This document shows positions 1-5,929 of a stretch of 11,617 bases of DNA, piece after piece. Below the pieces are notes generated by a model. It was given only the letters and a program-made list of their open reading frames with translations, had not been told where the DNA came from and made no database searches. Made by a program: the position numbers and the translations under genes. Location of the stretch: assembly GCA_019323525.1 (NCBI GenBank), contig JAHWHD010000010.1, forward strand, positions 1 to 11,617, written 5' to 3'. The stretch is from Candidatus Woesearchaeota archaeon (GTDB lineage Archaea > Nanobdellota > Nanobdellia > Woesearchaeales > JAHWHD01). The first letter of the stretch is position 1, and the number at the start of each line of letters is the position of its first letter.

Positions 1-500
1 GCTGCTACAGAGCCTTCGTGTTTTGCGAATATTGGCTGGTATTCTCTTTCTTCCAGCTTGTCTCTCTTTATGTATGTTGGGAAAGGGAACTCTCCTATCA
101 GGTTTATTTTTTTTGAAATGTCTTTATTGAATTTAATTATAAAAATATCATTATCCCTATCAAAGATTTCAATAATAAAATCATCAACAACTATTTTTTG
201 CCCTATCTTTGGCTTATTTGTTTTTATCCTTGCCTTGTACTGGTTGTTATCGAGTTCTTCTAATAGAACTATCTCTGCTGGTGCTCCAGTCAGTTTCTTT
301 CCTCTTAGCTTGCAGCGTTTTACTTTTGTCTCATTTATGACTAAAACATCGTCAGGTTTAAGATAATCAAGAATATCATAGAAATGTTTGTGTTCAACCT
401 TTTCATTGACAACCATCAGTCTAGAGTTGTGTTTAGGGAACACTGGTTTATGAGCTATGAGTTGTTTAGGTAGATGGTAGTTGAACTCTTCTAGTTTCAT
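1..500 (-). CDS. queA: S-adenosylmethionine:tRNA ribosyltransferase-isomerase QueA, N-terminal part (cut by window edge)
   Basis: The reading frame stays open from an ATG at 500 to the window edge, giving about 166 residues; the C-terminal part lies outside. The start (MKLEEFNYHLPKQLIA), the segment DVLVINETKVKRCKLRG near residues 48-64, and FPFPTYIKR followed by YQPIFAKHEGSVAA at the cut end match the conserved order of QueA proteins (typically KLPLPPYIKR and YQTVYAKxEGSVAAPTAGLHF). QueA moves the ribosyl group of AdoMet onto preQ1 at tRNA position 34, forming epoxyqueuosine in the cytosol. A TATA-like box centred near 527 lies about 27 bp from the ATG, so the mRNA is probably leaderless. 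Queuosine enzymes are mainly bacterial while archaea usually make archaeosine, so transfer from bacteria is possible. Substrate-binding residues in the missing part cannot be checked. Confidence 0.88.
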   Translation of the reverse strand, partial: MKLEEFNYHLPKQLIAHKPVFPKHNSRLMVVNEKVEHKHFYDILDYLKPDDVLVINETKVKRCKLRGKKLTGAPAEIVLLEELDNNQYKARIKTNKPKIGQKIVVDDFIIEIFDRDNDIFIIKFNKDISKKINLIGEFPFPTYIKRDKLEEREYQPIFAKHEGSVA

Positions 501-521
501 ACGTTGATGGAGAAATGGGTA

Positions 522-531
522 GTTTTTAAAG
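522..531 (-). promoter_or_regulatory. TATA-like box of queA
   Basis: Read on the minus strand the sequence is CTTTAAAAAC. It begins only a few bases beyond the stop codon of the flavoprotein gene (537-539) and its centre is about 27 bp from the queA ATG. No Shine-Dalgarno sequence lies in between, which fits a leaderless transcript. Confidence 0.6.
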
Positions 532-536
532 TTTGG

Positions 537-878
537 CTATTGAATTCCTTCTGCCTTATCCATGTCAAACACTTCCTTGACATTTATTACAATCGCGTTC
601 TTTACCTTGTAATCCTTGGTGTTCTTAACACAGAAATCATAATACTTGCCAGATGAGAATATATCTGCTGTGCCTTTGATTCTCAAGTAGCCTCCGATAA
701 CAGTGATCTTGTTATTTTCTTTAAGATTCTTTATTGTGGTCTCCATCTGGCAGTCAGCTACTAAAAGCTTGTCATCAACAAAGCCTAGCGAGATAACAAT
801 GTTAGAGTGCGGAGTATTGTTTGAACATGTTGATAAGATAAGTTCTTTGCCTTTTTTGAATTTCTCTTTCCAGCTCAT
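537..878 (-). CDS. Pyridoxamine 5'-phosphate oxidase-like FMN-binding split-barrel protein
   Basis: This 113-residue protein begins with a short basic helix (MSWKEKFKKGKELILSTCSN). It continues with strand-rich sequence in the order of small split-barrel flavoproteins: NTPHSNIVISLGFVDDKLLVA (residues 21-41, split here at two strands), then TTIKNLKENNKITVI (about 47-61), which resembles the family motif of a K-T-x-x-N-L-x-x-N-P block, then GGYLRIKGTADIF. Family members bind FMN, F420 or heme and reduce varied substrates; the exact reaction cannot be told from sequence. The length suits a minimal single-domain member that would act as a dimer in the cytosol. The ATG at 878 lies about 28 bp from a palindromic TATA box shared with the divergent protease gene. 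A separate promoter for queA follows its stop, so it appears monocistronic. Confidence 0.75.
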   Translation of the reverse strand: MSWKEKFKKGKELILSTCSNNTPHSNIVISLGFVDDKLLVADCQMETTIKNLKENNKITVIGGYLRIKGTADIFSSGKYYDFCVKNTKDYKVKNAIVINVKEVFDMDKAEGIQ

Positions 879-902
879 ACTGAAACAAATAGAATCGCAA
901 TG

Positions 903-910
903 TTTATAAA
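903..910. promoter_or_regulatory. Palindromic TATA box TTTATAAA shared by two divergent genes
   Basis: The box reads the same on both strands. Its centre (906.5) is about 28 bp from the ATG at 878 on the minus strand and about 30 bp from the ATG at 937 on the plus strand. These distances match leaderless starts elsewhere in the window. I see no second TATA-like box at a suitable distance for either gene; the TATATAAA just before 937 is too close to its start. Confidence 0.6.
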
Positions 911-936
911 TCTTATCTGTTTTTTCTATATATAAA

Positions 937-3900
937 ATGAGGTGTGGAAAGTTTATATTGGTAGTTGTGTTTATATTATTACTTTCTAGTCTGGTTTATG
1001 CTGCTAATGTTGAGGACCTTGTTGATGATGCTCTTTCAGCTGATGGGAGAGCTGATGTAATTGTTATATTGAAAGATTCTAAGGTTAAATCGTTTGGGAC
1101 TGCTGCTGAAAGGTTTGAGGCTAAGAAAGCAGCTATCAAGAACAAGCAGTTCAAGGTGATGGACGAGCACGATCTTAGAGGAAAGACTAAGCATGTATAT
1201 GCGACTGTTAATGCTTTTGCAGGAACATTTGATTCTAGCGAGATACATGCTCTTGAGAATGACCCTGATGTTGAGAGGATTATATTTAATAAGAAACTTC
1301 ATGCCACTCTAACTAGCAGCAGGCCAGTGATTAATGCCGATGATGTGCTATCAAGGCAGATAAATGGTACAAATATAACTGGAGATGGGGTTACTGTTTG
1401 TGTCATCGATAGTGGTATTGATACTGACCATCCTCTTTTTAATGATAGGATAATTGCTGAGTACTGTTACTGTGATTATTCTAATCATGGATCGGGTGGC
1501 TGTTGTGCAGATGCAACAACAGAGGACACCAGCGGAGAGGATGATTATGGTCATGGAACTCATGTGGCTGGGATTGTAGCTGCTAATGGAAGTGTTATTG
1601 GTGTTGCTCCTGGTGCAGACCTTATAGCGATGAAGGTAATGGACTCTAACGGAGAAGGAACTGATTGGAGTATTGCTGCTGGTATTGACTGGTGTGTTGA
1701 CCATGCAACAGAATACAATATTTCAATAATTACTATGAGTCTGGGTACTGATGCTTTTTATAACGAATCTACTTGTCCTGTAAATATCTTTGCAATTGAA
1801 CAGGCAATGGCAGTTGCTCATGAAGCTGGAATCTATATTACAGCTGCTTCAGGTAATAACTGTGCTTCATCTGGTGTTGTTTATCCTGCATGTTCGCCTA
1901 ATGCTACATCTGTTGCTGCTTCTGATGATAGTGATAATATGGCGAGTTTCTCTTGTACAGGAACTGCTTTAGATGTAGTAGCGCCTGGCGTAGCTATTGT
2001 TTCAGCAGCAATCGGCGGCGGTACAGTTTCAAATCAGGGAACTTCAATGGCAACACCGCATGTAGCAGGAGCTGCTGCGCTTATGATACAGGAGAGAAGG
2101 TTGCTGGGGTTAAGTGATTATGGGCATGATGACATTGAGGCTGTGCTGAAGAATTCGTCAATTGTAAATGTAACAGATGGTCAGAACTTTCCAAGGATTG
2201 ACGCTTTCAGGGCTTTATATGATGGCTGCCTAAGCGCAACTGAAGAACAGCAGAACATAACTTTCTACCATGATAATGATACTGACACTTATGGAGATGC
2301 TTCTACAAATACAACCTATTGTTTTGCTCCTCTAGACTATATCGCTAATAATACTGATTGTAATGATACAAACTCTAGCATTTATCCGGGAGCAACTGAA
2401 ATACCTTGCGATGGTATTGACCAAAGTTGTAATGGAAGTGATTTTCTTGGCACTGATAATGACGTTGACAATTTTACTATTGAAGGAGGTTTATGTGGAC
2501 AGGTGGATTGTAATGATACAGACGCTTCAATAAATCCTAATGCTACTGAGATTCCTTGCGATGGCATTGACCAGAACTGTACAGGAAGTGATTTTACTGG
2601 TACTGATGGTGATTCTGACAGTTATACTGCTGAGGGTGGTTTATGTGGAGATGCTGACTGTGATGATACTAACTCTACAATCTATCCTAATGCTACTGAA
2701 ACATGCAATTATGCTGATGATGACTGTGATGGAACTATTGATGATGGTGTTACGACAACATATTATGAAGATTCTGATAGTGATGCGTACGGTAATGTGA
2801 CAGTAGCGTATACTAACTGTACTGCTTTGCCTGGCTATGTGAATGTTTCAACTGACTGTGATGATGGTAATGCTGCAATTGCTCCCAATGTTACAGAAAC
2901 TTTTAACGGTTTAGATGATAACTGTAATAATGTGACTGATGAAGGTCTTGTTGAAGGCAACTCCAGCACTATCAATATGACTTCGTTTAGTGATGTTAAT
3001 CTTACAGTAGATGGTAGCGACAATCTATCGCAGAATTTTAATGGAACCAAGACTGTGGTTATTATAGGTGATAATGTTACAGTTGTTGAGTACAGTTTTG
3101 ATTTTGATACTGGTTATGTGAATTTTACTGCTGTAACTGTTGAGAAACAGAACAATTCTGATTCTGGGTATGTTATAGTTAGAAATGTTACAGGTACAAA
3201 GACTGTTTATCTGGATGACCTTAATGCAAGCGATTCTGGGGTGTGTATAAAGGACGCTGAGATTGATAATCTCGGGAATATTAGCGATGGATGTAATGGT
3301 GATGATGAGTATTCTGTTGACTGTACTGCTTCTGGTTATACTGCTAATGGATATACGTGCACTGATCTCGGTTCAAGACTTAAGATTGAGGGTCTTAACC
3401 ATTCAGGTGTGATGGAGTTTAAAGCTTGCACTGATGCTGATGGTGATGGTTATGGTACAGGTTGCGCAGCTGGTACTGATTGCGATGATACAGATAACGC
3501 TGTTAACCCTGGTGAAAGTGAGGATTGTAATGATAATGTTGATAATGACTGTGACGGCAGTGTTGATGAAGGCTGCAGCTCTGGTTCCTCTGGAGGTTCT
3601 GGGGGCGGTGGAGGCGGTGGAGCTATAATGTCAGGAAACTTCTCTGCAACTGCTGGCTCTAGCGAGACAAGGTATTTTGTCACGATCTCTGCAGGAAGCT
3701 CTAACTCTATGGAAGTCAACAGAGATGAGTTAAGTGTTACGCATCTGGATTTTGTTACTAAGTCTGATAAGGACCTGGTCAGGTTGAATGTCAGGAAAGT
3801 TGAGCTTCCTTCAAGCGTGCCCTCTGCTGGTGATGTTTACGAGTATTTCGAGGTTTCAAGCGAGGAGCTGGCTGAAGGTGATGTTAGCGCTGCTGTGATT

Positions 3901-4329
3901 GAGTTTAAAGTTTCCAAGGATTTTGTTGATGAGGGTTATGAGGTTGTGTTGAAAAGGTACAAAACTGTCTGGGAAGAGCTTGAGACTAAAGCTATTGACG
4001 CTGATTCAGATTATATCTACTATTCTGCTGAAACTCCTGGGTTTAGCTACTTTGCAATAAGCCAGAGAGAGAGTATTGAAAAGGAAGTAGAGGTTGTTGA
4101 GGCTGATGTTAATGAGACAGTTGAACCAGAGGCAACTGTGTTTAAGACCCAAGAAGAGCAAGGTAGTTTGATAATGGTTGAGGAACAACAGCCTTCCAGT
4201 AAGAGTAACGCTTTGGTATACGTCCTTATTATTCTTGCGGCGATCGCAGGCTTTGTTTTCTTTAAAATCAAGACAAAACCCAAGCTAAAGAAAAAGAACA
4301 GGAAGATATTTGCAAAAGGAGAGTTCTAG
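937..4329 (+). CDS. Secreted, membrane-anchored subtilisin-like serine protease (S8) with MopE-type repeats and a PGF-pre-PGF domain
   Basis: This 1130-residue protein starts with a signal peptide (about 1-22, ending LVYA) and an I9-like propeptide (about 24-125). The S8 catalytic domain runs from about 145 to 430. It shows Asp158 (VIDSGID), His206 (GHGTHVAG), oxyanion Asn307 (ASGNN) and Ser370 (GTSMATPHVAGAA). A Cys-rich insert (C177, C179, C189, C190) lies between Asp and His. Four Asp/Cys-rich repeats of the putative metal-binding MopE type occupy about 444-670, and a fifth lies at about 829-880. They are separated by a Thr/Asn-rich beta segment (671-828). After a Ser/Gly linker (881-896) comes a PGF-pre-PGF-like domain (about 897-1043, ending TPGFSYFAIS). 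A single membrane helix (about 1091-1110) and a Lys-rich tail follow. Roughly forty N-glycosylation sequons are present. It is probably a surface protease. The substrate is unknown. Confidence 0.9.
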   Translation: MRCGKFILVVVFILLLSSLVYAANVEDLVDDALSADGRADVIVILKDSKVKSFGTAAERFEAKKAAIKNKQFKVMDEHDLRGKTKHVYATVNAFAGTFDSSEIHALENDPDVERIIFNKKLHATLTSSRPVINADDVLSRQINGTNITGDGVTVCVIDSGIDTDHPLFNDRIIAEYCYCDYSNHGSGGCCADATTEDTSGEDDYGHGTHVAGIVAANGSVIGVAPGADLIAMKVMDSNGEGTDWSIAAGIDWCVDHATEYNISIITMSLGTDAFYNESTCPVNIFAIEQAMAVAHEAGIYITAASGNNCASSGVVYPACSPNATSVAASDDSDNMASFSCTGTALDVVAPGVAIVSAAIGGGTVSNQGTSMATPHVAGAAALMIQERRLLGLSDYGHDDIEAVLKNSSIVNVTDGQNFPRIDAFRALYDGCLSATEEQQNITFYHDNDTDTYGDASTNTTYCFAPLDYIANNTDCNDTNSSIYPGATEIPCDGIDQSCNGSDFLGTDNDVDNFTIEGGLCGQVDCNDTDASINPNATEIPCDGIDQNCTGSDFTGTDGDSDSYTAEGGLCGDADCDDTNSTIYPNATETCNYADDDCDGTIDDGVTTTYYEDSDSDAYGNVTVAYTNCTALPGYVNVSTDCDDGNAAIAPNVTETFNGLDDNCNNVTDEGLVEGNSSTINMTSFSDVNLTVDGSDNLSQNFNGTKTVVIIGDNVTVVEYSFDFDTGYVNFTAVTVEKQNNSDSGYVIVRNVTGTKTVYLDDLNASDSGVCIKDAEIDNLGNISDGCNGDDEYSVDCTASGYTANGYTCTDLGSRLKIEGLNHSGVMEFKACTDADGDGYGTGCAAGTDCDDTDNAVNPGESEDCNDNVDNDCDGSVDEGCSSGSSGGSGGGGGGGAIMSGNFSATAGSSETRYFVTISAGSSNSMEVNRDELSVTHLDFVTKSDKDLVRLNVRKVELPSSVPSAGDVYEYFEVSSEELAEGDVSAAVIEFKVSKDFVDEGYEVVLKRYKTVWEELETKAIDADSDYIYYSAETPGFSYFAISQRESIEKEVEVVEADVNETVEPEATVFKTQEEQGSLIMVEEQQPSSKSNALVYVLIILAAIAGFVFFKIKTKPKLKKKNRKIFAKGEF
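2266..2946 (+). repeat. Four tandem MopE-type repeats inside the protease gene
   Basis: Each repeat has an acidic stretch, then a DCxDT core, a proline-containing step (PxATE) and a CDGIDxxC-like end. The second and third units are spaced exactly 150 bp (50 codons) from the first at their CDGID motif (2404 and 2554). They remain almost identical in DNA there, which points to fairly recent tandem duplication. The fourth unit has lost one Cys (FNGLDDNC in place of CDGID). A fifth, separate copy lies near 3421-3576. The Asp spacing (DxDxDG in the fifth copy) suggests calcium binding. Confidence 0.75.
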
Positions 4330-5300
4330 CGCATTCTTTCAAGGTAGAGTTTTAATGTCTGTTTTGTCTGTTGTTTAAGGTCGTTGTCTATATCCAGTTT
4401 CTCTATTTCATTATCCCAGTTGACATCTGGCAGTTTTGTGACTGAACCTATGAAGGTTCTTCCTTCCTGTTTAATGTATTGCTCAATCTTCTTTGCTTCA
4501 TCTGAGTTGAACTTCTTTGTCACTGGGAACTTTGTGATTGCGTTTGCTCCTGCTCTTAGAAGTAAAGGTACATCGTCAACACGTCTTGCTGTGATGCCTG
4601 CGATTATCTGTAGTTTTGGGAAACGTATCCTTGTTCTTGCAATCCATTCTGCATAGTATTCTCTTTTTGGTCCTTCTGTGTATGGAGTTCCTGCAATAGG
4701 TTTAAGTGCGTAGAATGTTATTCTTTCAAGCCGGTGTTTTTCTATGAACTTGAACAGTTCTTCTACGTGTTCAATTGTTTCTCCTAATCCTATAACTATA
4801 GTGATAGATTTTTTCAGGTCTTTTGCGTAATTGAACATGTCTTCGTATGGTTTAATAGGTTTGTTTGGGCAGATTTCGTCGTGCAGCTCTGGGTTGATGC
4901 ATTCAATGGAAGCTACAATACCTTTTATGTATGGTTTGAATTCTTGGAGGTCTTTTTCTTCTAGAGCGCCCAGGTTGAGCCAGATCTTTTCACTGTATAT
5001 CTCTGAGACCAGCTTGGTAATTTTGATTAGGTCTTGCATTGGAAATATCTTGTAACCTCCTGTAAGGAATTCTATGCGCCAGCCAAGGTGTTTTGCTATG
5101 AGTGCTTCAACTAGTATAGATGGTAGTGACCTTCTTGCTTGTTTTGCGTGGCGTATCCTTGACTTTTGAGTTGAACGATAGCAGAACTTGCAAGTGCCTA
5201 CATCGCAGTACCATGATAAGAAGATGCATTTACCGAACCATGCGACTGGTTTGAAGTTTTCTGAGTATGTTTTGGATGCTTTTTGTAGTAGCTCGTTCAT
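4326..5300 (-). CDS. Biotin-synthase-like radical SAM protein with a CX4CX2C cluster motif
   Basis: From the ATG at 5300 the protein has 324 residues. The cluster motif is Cys32, Cys37 and Cys40 (CDVGTCKFCYRSTQKSR), with a further Cys25 just before it. The spacing is CX4CX2C rather than the usual CX3CX2C. The rest follows a radical SAM barrel of BioB type: FLTGGYKIFP, WLNLGAL, VASIECINPELHDEICP, then IVIGLGETIEHVEEL and FYALKPIAGTPYTEGP, which correspond to the glycine-rich and NPIPGTP segments of BioB. It should bind a 4Fe-4S cluster and AdoMet and generate a deoxyadenosyl radical; the substrate is unknown. The reading frame extends to 5390, but that would run through the tRNA, and a TATA-like box 27 bp before 5300 supports the shorter form. 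Its stop overlaps the protease stop in a CTAG. Confidence 0.82.
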   Translation of the reverse strand: MNELLQKASKTYSENFKPVAWFGKCIFLSWYCDVGTCKFCYRSTQKSRIRHAKQARRSLPSILVEALIAKHLGWRIEFLTGGYKIFPMQDLIKITKLVSEIYSEKIWLNLGALEEKDLQEFKPYIKGIVASIECINPELHDEICPNKPIKPYEDMFNYAKDLKKSITIVIGLGETIEHVEELFKFIEKHRLERITFYALKPIAGTPYTEGPKREYYAEWIARTRIRFPKLQIIAGITARRVDDVPLLLRAGANAITKFPVTKKFNSDEAKKIEQYIKQEGRTFIGSVTKLPDVNWDNEIEKLDIDNDLKQQTKQTLKLYLERMR

Positions 5301-5322
5301 AACATTAGAAATTAAAAGGATA

Positions 5323-5331
5323 CTTTTAAAG
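5323..5331 (-). promoter_or_regulatory. TATA-like box of the radical SAM gene
   Basis: The minus-strand sequence is CTTTAAAAG, centred near 5327 and about 27 bp from the ATG at 5300. It lies between that ATG and the 3' end of the tRNA, so the gene can be transcribed separately from the tRNA. It supports 5300 over 5390 as the start. Confidence 0.6.
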
Positions 5332-5361
5332 TTATTTGATAATAATAAGCCCCTGGGGAGA

Positions 5362-5383
5362 CTTGCAGAAACTTTGCGTTTCA
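5362..5383 (-). other. Non-canonical tRNA intron in the T-loop (position 59/60) of tRNA-Thr
   Basis: The T-stem GGGAG/CTCCC encloses 29 nt in place of 7. These fold as a textbook bulge-helix-bulge. A 4-bp TGCA/TGCA helix (5389-5386 with 5367-5364) is flanked by a 3-nt 5' bulge ATT (5385-5383) and a 3-nt 3' bulge AGT (5363-5361). It is capped by a 5-bp GAAAC/GTTTC hairpin. Cutting after the second base of each bulge releases 22 nt and restores a 7-nt loop. Confidence 0.8.
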
Positions 5384-5405
5384 ATTGCACTCCCGACCTG
5401 CGCTT

Positions 5406-5418
5406 TGCTCGTCGATAT
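5406..5418 (-). other. Canonical tRNA intron (position 37/38) of tRNA-Thr
   Basis: The 20 nt between the anticodon stem strands exceed a 7-nt loop by 13. CTCG (5424-5421) pairs with CGAG (5411-5408), and a CAA bulge (5407-5405) follows on the 3' side. This gives one clear bulge and a weak inner helix, a relaxed bulge-helix-bulge. The proposed exon ends are A37 (5419) and A38 (5405). Confidence 0.75.
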
Positions 5419-5471
5419 TACGAGAGCGCCGCAATAGCTACTATGCTACAGGGGCAGTGATGAGTGTTTGT

Positions 5472-5627
5472 TTATATCTTATTTAGTATCTCTTCCTTTG
5501 TCTTGAGGTTCTTCTGGCACTCAAAGCAGACAGGATGTTTTTTTCCTTTAGCGTCTTTTATGATCGTGCCAATCAGCTTCTTAAGGAATGTTGTCTCGAT
5601 ACTCTTGCCGCAGATGTCGCATTTCAT
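5472..5627 (-). CDS. Small zinc-finger protein (51 aa)
   Basis: The frame starts at the ATG at 5627 and ends with TAA at 5472-5474. The protein starts MKCDICGKSIETTFLKKL and has two CxxC pairs: C3/C6 and a second pair, CFEC, near residues 35-38. They are separated by a Lys-rich segment, as in a compact zinc ribbon that binds one zinc ion with four cysteines. The end is charged and helical (KTKEEILNKI). A TTTATAAA box centred about 27 bp before the ATG supports a real, leaderless gene. Similar tiny two-CxxC proteins are common in archaea, but I know of no assigned function; nucleic-acid or protein contacts are both possible. It lies between the 74-aa gene and the tRNA on the same strand, and the likely tRNA promoter lies within its last codons. 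Confidence 0.8.
   Translation of the reverse strand: MKCDICGKSIETTFLKKLIGTIIKDAKGKKHPVCFECQKNLKTKEEILNKI
5479..5487 (-). promoter_or_regulatory. Possible TATA-like box of the tRNA gene
   Basis: The minus-strand sequence ACTAAATAA is centred near 5483, about 27-28 bp before the first base of the mature tRNA. It lies inside the 3' end of the zinc-finger gene. A second candidate, GATATAAAC (5470-5478), is closer, at about 19 bp. The choice between them is uncertain. Confidence 0.35.
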
Positions 5628-5649
5628 AGAAAAAAAGAGAAACCAGATG

Positions 5650-5657
5650 TTTATAAA
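5650..5657 (-). promoter_or_regulatory. TATA box of the zinc-finger gene, overlapping the upstream gene's stop codon
   Basis: TTTATAAA at 5650-5657 is centred about 27 bp before the ATG at 5627. The TAA stop of the preceding gene (5651-5653 on the minus strand) lies inside it, so transcription signal and stop codon share bases. Confidence 0.6.
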
Positions 5658-5875
5658 GATTGTTGTTTAAGGTCTCTTTTGATACTGTCAAAGAGTATGT
5701 ACATGTTTGAAGGGTCAAGGACTTTTCTTGTTTCTTCAGTTACTGGCAGGTCGCCAGTCCAGCCGTTTTCTGATGATTTAAGATATTGAGTTCCGTCTTT
5801 TTCATAGACCTTTCCCCAGATAAGATTGTTGCCTCTGGTAACGTATCCAATATCTCCTGGTTTGAATTCTGGCAT
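5651..5875 (-). CDS. Small protein of unknown function (74 aa)
   Basis: I do not recognise this family. From the ATG at 5875 the protein reads MPEFKPGDIGYVTRG and then NLIWGKVYEKDGTQYLKS (after one Asn), continuing to NGWTGDLPVTEETRKVL. The PGDxGYVxxG opening and the alternating strand pattern suggest a small beta-barrel of SH3 or KOW-like shape for about the first 45 residues, with a helical, charged C-terminus (SIKRDLKQQSL). There is no signal peptide or membrane segment. The frame extends upstream to 5929. That would place the start in the opposite gene's promoter, and the TATA box at 5899-5906 lies 27 bp before 5875, so I use the shorter form. Its stop overlaps the next gene's TATA box. 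Confidence 0.65.
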   Translation of the reverse strand: MPEFKPGDIGYVTRGNNLIWGKVYEKDGTQYLKSSENGWTGDLPVTEETRKVLDPSNMYILFDSIKRDLKQQSL

Positions 5876-5898
5876 AGTGTTAAGAAAATATGGATTGG

Positions 5899-5906
5899 AT
5901 ATAAAA
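5899..5906 (-). promoter_or_regulatory. TATA box of the 74-aa gene
   Basis: The minus-strand sequence TTTTATAT is centred near 5902.5 and lies about 27 bp before the ATG at 5875. It falls inside the longer possible reading frame, which argues against the longer start. Confidence 0.55.
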
Positions 5907-5929
5907 CTTTCTTTACCGTATTTCAACAC

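Larger units (their letters stand above)
5348..5455 (-). tRNA. tRNA-Thr (anticodon CGU) with two bulge-helix-bulge introns
   Basis: Read on the minus strand, the acceptor stem is GCCCCTG (5455-5449) pairing with CAGGGGC (5355-5349), with discriminator U at 5348 and no encoded CCA. U8 and A9 are followed by a 16-nt D-arm (5446-5431) containing A14, G15 and A21. The anticodon stem is GCGCT/AGCGC, the variable loop AGGTC and the T-stem GGGAG/CTCCC. Removing a 13-nt intron (5406-5418) leaves anticodon loop CTCGTAA, and so CGU. Removing a 22-nt intron (5362-5383) leaves T-loop TGCAATT. The mature RNA is 73 nt before CCA. G1-C72, C2-G71, G35, U36 and U73 agree with archaeal threonine identity as I recall it. 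Position 55 is G instead of the near-universal U, which is unusual. A single-intron model would miss or misfold this gene. Confidence 0.88.

Noticed and set aside
58..366. 102-codon plus-strand frame at the left edge
   Set aside because: It is antisense to the clear QueA coding sequence, and its hydrophobic composition reflects the reverse complement of Lys-rich codons.
3571..3624. Gly/Ser-rich GC-rich stretch as an insertion or frameshift
   Set aside because: The frame is continuous on both sides and a Gly/Ser linker before a PGF-pre-PGF-like domain is normal for such surface proteins.
5301..5390. Longer N-terminus for the radical SAM protein, starting at 5390
   Set aside because: These 30 codons lie partly inside the tRNA. 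The promoter box at 5323-5331 falls within them, and the ATG at 5300 has the standard spacing.
5349..5455. tRNA on the plus strand at the same place
   Set aside because: The acceptor helix is symmetric, but the plus strand has no T-arm before the 3' acceptor strand and no D-arm pattern. All landmarks fit the minus strand only.
5876..5929. Longer N-terminus for the 74-aa protein, starting at 5929
   Set aside because: It contains the gene's own TATA box and its start abuts the promoter of the divergent membrane-protein gene. The ATG at 5875 fits better.
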